The notes under the pieces were generated by a model. It made no database searches and was not told where the DNA came from. It saw nothing but the letters and a program-made list of their open reading frames with translations. From the NCBI GenBank assembly GCA_944381475.1, contig CALWLH010000031.1, positions 1 to 64,000 on the forward strand: 64,000 nucleotides of DNA, given 5' to 3'. Of the stretch, positions 15,235-23,969 are shown in pieces. This stretch comes from an uncultured Lachnospiraceae bacterium. Lineage in GTDB: Bacteria > Bacillota > Clostridia > Lachnospirales > Lachnospiraceae. A program made the translations under genes and the position numbers. Every line of letters starts with the position of its first letter. Within the stretch, counting starts at the first letter, position 1.

Positions 15235-16857
15235 ATGAACAGAAAAGTGACTGGGGTCATACTGGCAGGGACACTGCTGTTGGGAGGCTGCGTCAGAGTG
15301 ATCAGCGAAAGCCCGTACAGCCATGTGCCTTCCAGCTGGGAAATGACCGGGGAGGCGGAGATTAAAGAAACAAATACCCTTGCTCAATCCTCCACAGAAG
15401 AGACTTCACCCACAGCGCTGCTGACTCAGGCAGAAACGGGAACGCATACATATACCTCTCAGACAGACGGAGAAGCAGGGCAGGGAGACACAGAAATACA
15501 GGAGACGGCAAAGAAAACAGAGCCGGCGGATACAGATACAACCCAGCTGACGGAGGAGCCCTCATCGGAGCATGGGGATGGGTGGAAGGAAATGGCCCTG
15601 GGGAGGCCCCTTCCTGAAACCCTGCGTCAGATCAATGCCGCTACTATGGAAAATCCTGCATCTGGTGTAAGGGATCTGTTTTCCATGACATTTACTCCCG
15701 CCGGTGTAAAAGAGATGATTGAGGGATATGTATTCCCGGATGAGCCTTACATTTCAGGGCGCCCCGTCACAGAGGCGGATCGTCTGCGGATAGAAGGAAA
15801 CCGGAACCTGGAGGCGTTGGCTGGGCAGAAGGCATTTGCTGTCACCTACGGTATTCTTATAAAAAACGCCTCGGTGAGAAGCTTTCCCACAGAGGAGCGC
15901 ATAACCAAGGCGGGGGGAGACAGCGCGGCGGATTTTGACTATTTTCAGGAAAGTCTGTTGCTGGTGGGGGAGCCTGTGGCGCTGCTTCACCAGTCCCTTG
16001 ACGGCCTGTATACCTTTGTGCAGGGACGTAATTACAGCGGATGGATGCTGACGGACTGCATCCAGGTCTGTGACAGGGATTTGGCCCAGGCAGTCGTCAG
16101 CTGTTCGGATTTTGTGGTGATTACAGACAGTTTTTGCCAGGTCAGCGGCACAGATCACGGAAGTCTTTTGCGGATGGGCACCGCCCTCCCCCTCTTGGAG
16201 GAGACAGACGAAAGCTGTCTGACAGCGATCTTTTGCGCCAAGGAGGAGGCAGAGGGCTGCTTTGCCTTTCTTGAGGGGGAGCTGCGCTATTTTAAGGCGG
16301 CGTATGCGCCCCAGGATGCATCGGTGCTGTGGGTGTGCGAGCGGGTGATTTCAAAGTCCTCCGCCCATGTGGGATATGTGGCGTTTCTGGAGACCAATCT
16401 GCTGCGCCTTGCGGAAAATATGCTCGGCAGCAGCTATTCCTGGGGGGATGAGGGCATCGGCTATGACTGCTCCTCCACAGTGGGGGGCATTTACCGCTGC
16501 TTTGGAATCATCCTGCCAAGAAATTCCGGAATATTAAAATATACCGGCGCGCAGGTCACAGATCTGACAGCCATGACCGCCGATGAGAAGCGGAGCTTTA
16601 TCACAAGCCTCCCTGCGGGAACAATCCTAGTGCTTCCCGGCCATGTCATGATGTATATGGGGCAGCAGAGGGTCGCCCTTTCAGGCCAGAGCCTGGAATG
16701 CCCGGCCATGCTCCACTGCGTCACCGGGTATGTGGACATCGATGGCGCGGCGGTCGAAGTCTATTCCTGCGTCCTCACCTCCATCGACATACGCACCCGG
16801 GGAGCAGAAAGCTACCTGGATCTTATGAACGTCTGCGTCAGCTTCAGGTTAGACTGA
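15235..16857 (+). CDS. SH3 and NlpC/P60 domain lipoprotein (cell-wall hydrolase)
   Basis: A 540-residue secreted lipoprotein: the signal peptide ends in lipobox LLGGC (Cys19). A Thr/Glu-rich linker (about 35-115) follows, then two SH3-like beta modules at about 200-370 and a C-terminal NlpC/P60 domain. The catalytic Cys412 lies in YDCSSTV and His470 in PGHVMMYMG. NlpC/P60 enzymes cut the peptide part of peptidoglycan, typically gamma-D-Glu to diamino acid bonds. The SH3 modules may bind wall peptides. It starts 40 nt after the MerR-methyltransferase gene and converges with the small gene at 16882. Confidence 0.85.
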   Translation: MNRKVTGVILAGTLLLGGCVRVISESPYSHVPSSWEMTGEAEIKETNTLAQSSTEETSPTALLTQAETGTHTYTSQTDGEAGQGDTEIQETAKKTEPADTDTTQLTEEPSSEHGDGWKEMALGRPLPETLRQINAATMENPASGVRDLFSMTFTPAGVKEMIEGYVFPDEPYISGRPVTEADRLRIEGNRNLEALAGQKAFAVTYGILIKNASVRSFPTEERITKAGGDSAADFDYFQESLLLVGEPVALLHQSLDGLYTFVQGRNYSGWMLTDCIQVCDRDLAQAVVSCSDFVVITDSFCQVSGTDHGSLLRMGTALPLLEETDESCLTAIFCAKEEAEGCFAFLEGELRYFKAAYAPQDASVLWVCERVISKSSAHVGYVAFLETNLLRLAENMLGSSYSWGDEGIGYDCSSTVGGIYRCFGIILPRNSGILKYTGAQVTDLTAMTADEKRSFITSLPAGTILVLPGHVMMYMGQQRVALSGQSLECPAMLHCVTGYVDIDGAAVEVYSCVLTSIDIRTRGAESYLDLMNVCVSFRLD

Positions 16858-16881
16858 ATCTGGCGCGGGCGGTCGGCTCCG

Positions 16882-17253
16882 TCACTTCTGCGGATGCGCC
16901 GGAGAGAACGCCTCCTGCCCCGCTTTATGTAGAAGCGCGTCGTATTGGCGGTACATATACTGCACACTGTTCTCCAGAAGGTAATAGTGTCCTACATAGG
17001 GAACCAGCAGCACCAGAATCAGGAAAAAAAGCGCAGCGATCGGAATAGAGAATGAAGTAACCACCAGGGTCAGAACCACGCATTCCATCAGTGCGAAGGT
17101 GATGGTGACGATCAGATGGATCAGCCGCTCGTGCATAAAAAATTCCAGCTGGATCAGGTGCTGCCGGATGACCTCCTCCCAGTCTGTGCCGGGTTCCTCC
17201 TTTTCAAGCAGTGCATCGATATAGGCCTTATAGGCGTTGATTCGGTTTTTCAT
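16882..17253 (-). CDS. Small two-pass membrane protein, 123 aa, unknown
   Basis: A 123-residue protein with a cytosolic-looking N-terminus (MKNRINAYKAYIDALLEKEE) and two closely spaced membrane helices at about residues 42-62 and 68-88. A basic/polar tail follows. The strong AAGGAGGCACC site lies right before the ATG at 17253. I do not recognise a family. It is encoded alone on the minus strand between an NlpC/P60 lipoprotein and citrate synthase. Confidence 0.7.
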   Translation of the reverse strand: MKNRINAYKAYIDALLEKEEPGTDWEEVIRQHLIQLEFFMHERLIHLIVTITFALMECVVLTLVVTSFSIPIAALFFLILVLLVPYVGHYYLLENSVQYMYRQYDALLHKAGQEAFSPAHPQK

Positions 17254-17353
17254 AGGTGCCTCCTTTGTCTAACTTATCTGAAATTTTATTCCCAAAAGAG
17301 GGAAAAATCAATAATTTTAATGAAATATTTATAAACTATGTGTCAAACTGCCC

Positions 17354-17383
17354 TTGACCAGTTCGCCTTTTTGGGATTAAAAT
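17354..17383 (+). promoter_or_regulatory. Probable promoter of citrate synthase
   Basis: TTGACC at 17354-17359 and TAAAAT at 17378-17383, 18-nt spacer, about 80 nt before the gene. Confidence 0.5.
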
Positions 17384-17462
17384 AAAAAAGATAGATCAAT
17401 TTGGAAAAGCTGAAGGAAGAGACCGGTCGTCAGTGAGGACCTGGCCCTTTTAGAGAGGGGGA

Positions 17463-18836
17463 ATGAGAATGGCAAAAACAGAACAGATTTTAGATTATGA
17501 GCAGATCAGGGAGCTGTCCGCACTGTGCTTGGAGCACAGCACGATCGACCCGTCGCTTTACGAAAAGTATAACGTAAAGAGGGGGCTTCGGGATATAAAC
17601 GGAAAAGGCGTGCTGTCGGGGCTGACAAAAATCTCAAAGATCGAATCCAGTAAGATGGTGGATGGAAAAAGCGTGCCCTGTGATGGAAGGCTCTTTTATA
17701 GAGGGATCGATATCAGGGAGCTGGTGGACGGCTTTATCAAGGATGACAGACCGGGATTTGAAGAGACCGCCTATCTGCTGCTGTTTGGGAAGCTCCCCGA
17801 TAAGAGGGAGCTGGCAAACTTTACCAGGCTGTTGGCAGAGAGCAGAACACTGCCCACGAATTTCACCCGGGATGTGATCATGAAGGCTCCCAGCAAGGAT
17901 ATGATGACGATGCTCTCTAAATGTGTGCTGACCCTGGCCTCATACGACGACAACACGGACGAGCTGGAGCTGTCAAACGTTCTGCGTCAGTGCCTGAACC
18001 TGATCAGCACGTTCCCCATGATGGCGGTCTACTGCTATCACGCCTATAACCATTATGAGTGCGGCGACAGCTTTTACATCCATTACCCGGATCCAAACCT
18101 AAGCACGGCGGCGAACTTCCTGCGGATGCTTAGACCCGATAAGCAGTACACAGCCCTGGAGGCACGGGTGCTGGATCTGGCGCTGATTCTACATATGGAG
18201 CATGGCGGCGGTAATAATTCTACATTTACCACCCATGTGGTATCCTCCTCCGGTACGGATACCTATTCCGCCATCGCAGCGGCGCTGGGCTCCCTGAAGG
18301 GCCCCAAGCATGGCGGCGCCAATATCAAGGTTGTGCAGATGGTGGCCGATTTAAAGAAGAATGTGAAGGATACCACCGACCGGGAGGCTGTGTCGGAGTA
18401 TCTGCATAAGCTGCTGCACAAGGAGGCCTTTGACAGAAAGGGCCTGATCTATGGTATGGGTCATGCGGTTTATTCCATCTCCGACCCCAGAGCCCTGATC
18501 TTTAAGCGCTTTGTGAAGGATCTGGCGGTAGAAAAGAACAGGATGGAGGATTTTGCCCTCTACTCCATGATCGAGGAGGACGCCCCCAAGGTGATCGCCA
18601 GCGAGCGTCATATCTATAAAGGCGTCAGTGCCAATGTGGACTTTTACAGCGGATTTGTGTACAGTATGCTGGACATTCCGGAGGAGCTGTTTACCCCCAT
18701 GTTTGCGGTTGCCAGGATTGTGGGCTGGTCGGCTCACCGCCTGGAGGAGCTGATCAATGTGGATAAGATCATCCGTCCGGCATATATGAGCGTATCGGAT
18801 CCTCTGACCTATGAACCCCTGGAAAGCCGTCCCTAG
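17463..18836 (+). CDS. gltA: Citrate synthase
   Basis: A 457-residue citrate/2-methylcitrate synthase that condenses acetyl-CoA (or propionyl-CoA) with oxaloacetate. Active-site features: the first His region MEHGGGNNSTF, the GPKHGGAN loop and YGMGHAVYSISDPRA. The N-terminal extension of about 60 residues before RDINGKG is longer than in classical dimeric enzymes, a form I recall from Clostridia. The start could be 17463 or the ATG at 17469; both follow GAGAGGGGG. It stands alone. In an anaerobe it most likely feeds glutamate synthesis through a partial TCA cycle. Specificity for acetyl- over propionyl-CoA cannot be told. Confidence 0.92.
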   Translation: MRMAKTEQILDYEQIRELSALCLEHSTIDPSLYEKYNVKRGLRDINGKGVLSGLTKISKIESSKMVDGKSVPCDGRLFYRGIDIRELVDGFIKDDRPGFEETAYLLLFGKLPDKRELANFTRLLAESRTLPTNFTRDVIMKAPSKDMMTMLSKCVLTLASYDDNTDELELSNVLRQCLNLISTFPMMAVYCYHAYNHYECGDSFYIHYPDPNLSTAANFLRMLRPDKQYTALEARVLDLALILHMEHGGGNNSTFTTHVVSSSGTDTYSAIAAALGSLKGPKHGGANIKVVQMVADLKKNVKDTTDREAVSEYLHKLLHKEAFDRKGLIYGMGHAVYSISDPRALIFKRFVKDLAVEKNRMEDFALYSMIEEDAPKVIASERHIYKGVSANVDFYSGFVYSMLDIPEELFTPMFAVARIVGWSAHRLEELINVDKIIRPAYMSVSDPLTYEPLESRP

Positions 18837-18877
18837 TGGTGTTGATATTAATGGATCATTGAACCTGGAGAGTGAAA

Positions 18878-18923
18878 AAGTGAGAACGGACGATCGGCAA
18901 TGAATGGCCGCCTGTTCTCACTT
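18878..18923 (+). terminator. Hairpin after citrate synthase
   Basis: AAGTGAGAAC (18878-18887) pairs perfectly with GTTCTCACTT (18914-18923), with a CGGC/GCCG extension inside the loop. The T-run after it is poor, so terminator function is likely but not certain. Confidence 0.55.
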
Positions 18924-18936
18924 GTCAGTTGTAAAT

Positions 18937-18972
18937 TTGACATTGACAAGTGTGTATAGCACACGTTATAAT
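18937..18972 (+). promoter_or_regulatory. Promoter with operator-like palindrome
   Basis: TTGACA occurs twice in tandem (18937-18942 and 18943-18948); the second is 18 nt from TATAAT at 18967-18972. Between them lies GTGTG-TATAG-CACAC (18950-18964), an inverted repeat filling the spacer, the classic place for a repressor site or for a regulator that re-twists a long spacer. It drives the surface protein at 19024. Confidence 0.7.
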
Positions 18973-19023
18973 TATACCTTAAGACAAGTTTGCATTTTAT
19001 CTTACGAAGGTGGGAGGAACGAC

Positions 19024-20379
19024 ATGAAATTGAACGGATTGTTTCATAAGGCTGTGGCTTTTGGGGCAGCAGTATGCATGACCCTGGGAGGGCTTTCCCA
19101 GGCGGCGTTTGCAGATTATGTAAGCACCGGGGATCTGCTGGAAAACTGGGTGTGCCAGGTGGTGGTGCAGAACGGCTCCAGCGAGCAGAATGCGAATCTC
19201 TGGATGAATGACGGCGAGTGTGATGCGATTTACTACAAGACCGAGCAGCATGTGGTGCTGGATCCGGCGGAGGGGGCCTTTGCAAATGCGGAGGATGCCT
19301 TAAATTTTGCAGCCATTTATTTCAGCTACTACGGCGAATATTCTGAAGGCGCCCAGTTTGATATTACGCTGACCAATGTAACCATCTACAGCACAGACTA
19401 TGATCCCATTGTGCTGGCGGATTACAGCTCCGTGGACGCAGGCACCAATTATCCTGTTTCCGGCAATGATTTCGCGATTCGCTATGATTTTCAAGAGCAG
19501 CTGGACGCCTCCATCCGCACGGACGTGTTAAGGAAGCTGGACCGCATTGAATTTGATTTGTATGTGGACCGGGCGAACTTCTCGGATGCGCCCCAGGTGG
19601 ACGGCTCTGCTGCGCCGGGCGAGGACTATACAGAACTGGCGGTTGCGGGACAGGATTCCAGCATTGATGTGACCTTCTACGCTATGGACGGCTCCTGGAC
19701 CTGGAAGGACGGCGGCTCTGCCAGACTGGTATATCAGACGGATGAGCATGCGGTGATGGAGGTGGATGGCGCCACCATTTTTGCGGAGCTTGGCGATACG
19801 GTCAATACCGCCGGCCTGCAGCTGGGATATTATAATAATCAGATCCCCTCAGATGCAGTATACAGCATATCCTGCCTTTTGACCAATGTGGTGCTGAATT
19901 TTGACGGGTATGATCCGATCGTCATCGAGAGTATGAGCTGGGAAAATGCGGAGCATGATTCCGGCGTGACCCATGCAGGCCGCCTTTCGGTTAAGGATTA
20001 CCTGCCTGCGGATGCGGATCAGATGGATATGCTTCGCCACTTGGTCAGCGTGGAGTTTGACTACAGGGTGGATTATCTGGGAGTAACCGGCGTGAATATG
20101 GGAGGAAATGAGTCCGACGAGACTACACAAGCTCCTGAGGAGACCACAACAGAGCCTGAGGAGGAGACCACGACAGAGCCGGAGGAGACGGAAGCTCCCG
20201 CCACGGAAGAGGCTGAGGAAAGTACAGCTGCACCCCAGACAACAGCTGCTTCCACAGAAAACCAGGGCTCTGACAGCAACACCGCCAGGATCGTGGTTAC
20301 CATCGTCGCAGGAGTCCTGCTGTTTGCGGCGCTTATAGTGGTTGGGGTGATGTATATCAAAAAGAGCAAGCAGATCTGA
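19024..20379 (+). CDS. Secreted, membrane-anchored surface protein with duplicated beta domain
   Basis: A 451-residue protein. A signal peptide (residues 1-30, cleavage near AFA-DY) is followed by two related beta-rich units. Unit 1 (about 35-185) contains LTNVTIYSTDYDPIVL and later LDRIEFDLYVD. Unit 2 (about 205-360) contains LTNVVLNFDGYDPIVI and VSVEFDYRVD. A Thr/Glu-rich stalk (about 362-415), one membrane helix and the tail KKSKQI follow. The pattern resembles carbohydrate-binding jelly rolls on a stalk, but I recognise no named family. The ATG at 19024 follows GGTGGGAGG; the earlier in-frame ATG at 18904 lies upstream of the promoter. Confidence 0.8.
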   Translation: MKLNGLFHKAVAFGAAVCMTLGGLSQAAFADYVSTGDLLENWVCQVVVQNGSSEQNANLWMNDGECDAIYYKTEQHVVLDPAEGAFANAEDALNFAAIYFSYYGEYSEGAQFDITLTNVTIYSTDYDPIVLADYSSVDAGTNYPVSGNDFAIRYDFQEQLDASIRTDVLRKLDRIEFDLYVDRANFSDAPQVDGSAAPGEDYTELAVAGQDSSIDVTFYAMDGSWTWKDGGSARLVYQTDEHAVMEVDGATIFAELGDTVNTAGLQLGYYNNQIPSDAVYSISCLLTNVVLNFDGYDPIVIESMSWENAEHDSGVTHAGRLSVKDYLPADADQMDMLRHLVSVEFDYRVDYLGVTGVNMGGNESDETTQAPEETTTEPEEETTTEPEETEAPATEEAEESTAAPQTTAASTENQGSDSNTARIVVTIVAGVLLFAALIVVGVMYIKKSKQI

Positions 20380-20447
20380 CAGATTAAAAGCGATACATAA
20401 ACGCTACAAAAGGAATATAGAAATAAATACAAAGAATATAAAATAAA

Positions 20448-20482
20448 AGAGCGGGATGCGCGCAGGCGTCCCGCTCTGATTT
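20448..20482. terminator. Bidirectional terminator, surface protein / SRP RNA
   Basis: AGAGCGGGA and TCCCGCTCT form a 9-bp stem. On the plus strand GATTTTG follows; on the minus strand CTTTTATTTTAT follows, a good T-run for ending the SRP RNA. Confidence 0.85.
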
Positions 20483-20489
20483 TGTGAAA

Positions 20490-20757
20490 TATAAAAATGC
20501 GCATTCCACGTTGTTGTCCTCCAATGAGCGTTACTTAAGACAGCCAACTCAGCCCAAGCAACCTTACGGCACACAGAGAGCACTGCTTAGTGCTGCTTCA
20601 TTCCTGACCTGACACGGTTCACAGGTCTCTGTTGCGCAAGACTCAGACGTCAGCGTCGCTTATCTAAGGCAGCCTCACCGGAAATACCCCGCGGTGGAAT
20701 ATCACCCCTGCTGTAGCGGATTGCAGGTACAGGGCACCGCTATCTCCCCGGCTGCGC
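20490..20757 (-). ncRNA. ffs: Signal recognition particle RNA (large gram-positive form)
   Basis: On the minus strand the conserved helix-8 region GTCAGGTCAGGAATGAAGCA followed by GCACTAAG is read at about 20578-20610, the part bound by Ffh. The 5' portion near 20660-20757 (GGGGAGATAGCGGTGCC...) would form the Alu-like domain, making an RNA of roughly 265 nt like the Bacillus scRNA. It has a strong promoter and a terminator. In Bacillus scr lies next to dnaX; here it is divergent from pfkA-dnaX. The exact ends are estimates. Confidence 0.9.
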
Positions 20758-20763
20758 TTTTAT

Positions 20764-20792
20764 AATATAATTGACGGAAAAACATTTGTCAA
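20764..20792 (-). promoter_or_regulatory. SRP RNA promoter
   Basis: On the minus strand TTGACA (20792-20787), a 17-nt spacer and TATATT (20769-20764), placing the start near 20757. Confidence 0.8.
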
Positions 20793-20922
20793 CCGAAAGT
20801 TTTGTGTCGGACCTCAAAAATACATGGAATTTTCTGCTTTTCTGGTAGTATTTTGATGAAATCTGGTGTATACTAAAGCTTAGCTTTAAACCGTGAATTC
20901 CAAAAACAGGGAGGATATGCGT

Positions 20923-21996
20923 ATGTTGCGAGTAGGTATGCTTACCAGCGGAGGAGACTGTCAGAGTCTGAACGCCACCATGAGGGGGGTGGCGAAAACC
21001 CTGTACAGTTCAGGCAAGGATGTGGAAATCATAGGCTTTATAGACGGCTATAAGGGACTGATGTACGGAGATTACAAGGTGATGAAGCCCCAGGACTTTT
21101 CGGGAATCCTGACAGAGGGAGGGACAATCCTGGGTACCTCCAGGCAGCCCTTTAAGCTGATGCGCACCCCCGACGCAGAAGGCCGGGATAAGGTGGAGGA
21201 GATGAAGAAAACCTATAACCGGCTGAAGCTGGATTGCCTGGTGGTTCTGGGAGGCAATGGCAGCCAGAAAACCTCGAACCTGTTAAGCGCAGAGGGGCTG
21301 AATGTGATCGGACTGCCAAAGACCATCGACAATGATCTCTGGGGTACAGACATGACCTTCGGCTTCCAGTCTGCGGTGAATATTGCCACCAACGCCATCG
21401 ACTGCATCCACACCACCGCCGCATCCCATGGCAGAGTGTTCATTGTAGAGATCATGGGGCATAAGGTGGGGTGGCTGACACTGCATGCAGGAATTGCAGG
21501 GGGAGCGGATATCATTCTGCTGCCCGAAATCCCCTATGATATCAAAAAGATTGCCAAAGCCCTGGACAAGCGGGCAAAGGAGGGAAAACGGTTCTCCATT
21601 ATCGCTGTGGCGGAGGGCGCCATCAGCAAGGAGGATGCGGCTCTTTCAAAAAAGGAGTATAAGAAGAAGCTGGCTGAAAGGCCCTACCCCTCCGTTTCCT
21701 ATGAGCTGGGAGCGCAGATCCTGGAGACCACAGGCCAGGAGGTGCGGGTCACTGTCCCGGGGCATATGCAGAGAGGCGGCGAGCCCTGTCCCTATGACCG
21801 GGTGCTTTCCTCAAGACTGGGCGCCACGGCAGGAAGCATGATTTTAAAGAAGGAATACGGCAATCTGGTCTGCTTAAAGGACGGGGAGATTATCGGGGTG
21901 CCCTTAAGCGAAATTGCAGGGAAGCTTAAGAGCGTGGACCCGGACTGCAGTATGATCAGGGAGGCAAAGGCCATGGGCATCAGCTTTGGCGACTGA
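20923..21996 (+). CDS. pfkA: 6-phosphofructokinase
   Basis: A 357-residue phosphofructokinase making fructose 1,6-bisphosphate in glycolysis. The N-terminal loop is TSGGDCQSLNATMRG instead of the common GGDAPGMN. The donor-site residues read GGNGSQ (110-115) and PKTIDND (132-138). The Gly after GGN favours ATP, while Lys in PKTIDND is common in PPi-type and related clades, so the phosphoryl donor stays open. The ATG at 20923 is 8 nt after AGGGAGG; the ATG at 20917 is too close. It ends 11 nt before dnaX and is probably co-transcribed with it. Confidence 0.9.
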   Translation: MLRVGMLTSGGDCQSLNATMRGVAKTLYSSGKDVEIIGFIDGYKGLMYGDYKVMKPQDFSGILTEGGTILGTSRQPFKLMRTPDAEGRDKVEEMKKTYNRLKLDCLVVLGGNGSQKTSNLLSAEGLNVIGLPKTIDNDLWGTDMTFGFQSAVNIATNAIDCIHTTAASHGRVFIVEIMGHKVGWLTLHAGIAGGADIILLPEIPYDIKKIAKALDKRAKEGKRFSIIAVAEGAISKEDAALSKKEYKKKLAERPYPSVSYELGAQILETTGQEVRVTVPGHMQRGGEPCPYDRVLSSRLGATAGSMILKKEYGNLVCLKDGEIIGVPLSEIAGKLKSVDPDCSMIREAKAMGISFGD

Positions 21997-22007
21997 CGGA
22001 GTGATTT

Positions 22008-23600
22008 ATGGCATATACAGCACTATATCGTAAATGGAGGCCGGGGAGCTTTCCGGAGGTGGTCGGTCAGGAGCCGGTGGTGCAGACCCTGACCAATCAG
22101 GTGAAATCGGGGCGGATCGGACATGCCTATCTTTTTTGCGGAACCAGGGGAACTGGTAAGACCACCATCGCAAAAATATTTGCCAGGGCTGTAAACTGTG
22201 AGCATCCGGTGGATGGAAGCCCCTGCAATGCATGTCCCACCTGCAGGTCGATTCTGGAGGGCTCCTCCATGAATGTGGTGGAGATTGACGCTGCCTCCAA
22301 CAACGGGGTGGACAATATACGAGAGATCAGGGATGAGGTAAGATATTCACCCACGGAGGGGCATTATCGGGTTTATATCATCGACGAGGTTCATATGCTG
22401 TCCGCCGGCGCATATAATGCATTATTGAAAACCCTGGAGGAACCGCCCTCCTATGTCATATTCATTCTGGCCACCACGGAGGTACATAAGATACCAGTGA
22501 CGGTTCTTTCCAGATGCCAGAGATATGATTTTAAGAGGATCAGCGGGGCTCAGATTTTAGGGCAGCTGAAGAAGCTGACGGACGCTGAAGGAATCCCTGC
22601 GGAGGAAAAGGCATTAAAATACATTGCCAGGGCGGCGGATGGAGCCATGCGTGATGCCCTGAGTATTCTGGAGGAATGCGTCTCCTACTATTACGGTCAG
22701 ACTCTCACATACGAGAATGTGCTGGAGGTGGTGGGGGCTGTTGATACCTCGGTCTTTACAGGTCTTTTAAAGAGCATTCGGGGCAGTGACGTGACGTCAG
22801 CCATGAAGCTTATCTCAGAGCTGGTTTATTCCGGAAGGGATATCACCCAGGCGGTGGGCGATTTTGTCTGGTTTCTCAGGAACCTGCTGCTCATACAGAC
22901 CTCAGAGGTCACAGAGGATGAGCTGGGAATGAGCGGGGAGAATTTTGAACTCCACAAAAAAATTGCCCTGCAGATCAATATGGAGCAGCTGATGGGGTAT
23001 ATCCGCACCTTCTCAGATCTGCAGAACAGTATGCGCTACGCCGCAGATAAGCGCACGCTTTTGGAAATGGCCGTCATACGGGCCATGAATCCCAGGACGG
23101 AGCGGGATCTTAACGGCCTTTTGGAGCGTGTGCGCACACTGGAGCAGACGGTTGCGGAGCTGACAGCGGGCGGTGCGGCAAAGCCTGCTTCGCAGTCAGT
23201 ACAGGCTTCGCGGGAAGCGGATAGGAAAGAGGAAGCGGAGCCGGTGAGGGAAGAGCAGATTTCGGAGGCGGTATATGAGGATCTGGGACAGCTGAAGAAG
23301 CGCTGGAAGGAGATTGTCAGAGCCTGCGGCGGTGCGGCAGCGGGCTTTTTGGAGGGGACGTATCCGACCTATCGAAATGATATCGGTTTTATAATTCCCT
23401 TTGAAAATATCTTTTATATGAAACAGATCGAATCGCCGGAGCGGATGGAGCTTTTAAAACAGACGGCCGCAAAGGCGCTTGGAAAAGAATTTCATTTTAA
23501 GCTGATGCTTTCGGAGCAGCTGGACCCGAATGTACATCTGGTAAAGGGGGATGGCGCTTCATCCCATGAGGGCATCGGCATAGAAATGGGAGAAGAATAA
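22008..23600 (+). CDS. dnaX: DNA polymerase III subunit gamma/tau
   Basis: The 530-residue clamp-loader ATPase. Walker A GTRGTGKTT is at residues 45-53, the zinc-binding cysteines are in CEHPVDGSPCNACPTC, the DEVHMLS Walker B and the LSRCQRYDF sensor loop are present. The C-terminal tau-like part after about residue 375 is short and ends in an acidic tail. It loads the beta clamp at the replication fork. It leads the dnaX-ybaB-recR block with a short gap to ybaB. No obvious slippery A-run for a shorter gamma form was noticed. Confidence 0.96.
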   Translation: MAYTALYRKWRPGSFPEVVGQEPVVQTLTNQVKSGRIGHAYLFCGTRGTGKTTIAKIFARAVNCEHPVDGSPCNACPTCRSILEGSSMNVVEIDAASNNGVDNIREIRDEVRYSPTEGHYRVYIIDEVHMLSAGAYNALLKTLEEPPSYVIFILATTEVHKIPVTVLSRCQRYDFKRISGAQILGQLKKLTDAEGIPAEEKALKYIARAADGAMRDALSILEECVSYYYGQTLTYENVLEVVGAVDTSVFTGLLKSIRGSDVTSAMKLISELVYSGRDITQAVGDFVWFLRNLLLIQTSEVTEDELGMSGENFELHKKIALQINMEQLMGYIRTFSDLQNSMRYAADKRTLLEMAVIRAMNPRTERDLNGLLERVRTLEQTVAELTAGGAAKPASQSVQASREADRKEEAEPVREEQISEAVYEDLGQLKKRWKEIVRACGGAAAGFLEGTYPTYRNDIGFIIPFENIFYMKQIESPERMELLKQTAAKALGKEFHFKLMLSEQLDPNVHLVKGDGASSHEGIGIEMGEE

Positions 23601-23615
23601 GGAGGCAAGACTGCT

Positions 23616-23969
23616 ATGTCAAAAAGAGGCGGATATAACGGGGGAATGCCCGGAAACATGAGTAATCTGATGAAGCAGGCGCAGCGTATGCAGAAGCAGA
23701 TGGAGGAGCAGCAGAAGGAGTTTGAGACAAAGGAATTCAGCGCTTCGGCAGGAGGCGGAGCAGTGGAGGTGACCCTAACAGGAAAGAGAGAGATTACTTC
23801 CGTAAAGCTGTCCCCCGAGGTGGTGGATCCCGATGACATCGAGATGCTCCAGGATCTGATCATGGCTGCGGCAAACGAGGCCCTGAGAAAGGTGGAAGAG
23901 GAAAGCGCTGCCAATATGAACAAGCTTGCCGGAGGGCTGGGCAATATGGGTATCGGAGGCCTGCTGTAA
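23616..23969 (+). CDS. ybaB: YbaB/EbfC nucleoid-associated protein
   Basis: A 117-residue protein of the YbaB/EbfC family, a small dimeric DNA-binding protein. It has the usual MSNLMKQAQRMQKQMEEQQK helix near the N-terminus and the GGGAVEVTLTGKREI strand. It starts 15 nt after dnaX with an AAGGAGG site. Its stop overlaps by one base with the M20 peptidase gene. The N-terminal Gly-rich stretch (RGGYNGGMPGN) and the C-terminal Gly-rich tail are variable family features. Confidence 0.95.
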   Translation: MSKRGGYNGGMPGNMSNLMKQAQRMQKQMEEQQKEFETKEFSASAGGGAVEVTLTGKREITSVKLSPEVVDPDDIEMLQDLIMAAANEALRKVEEESAANMNKLAGGLGNMGIGGLL

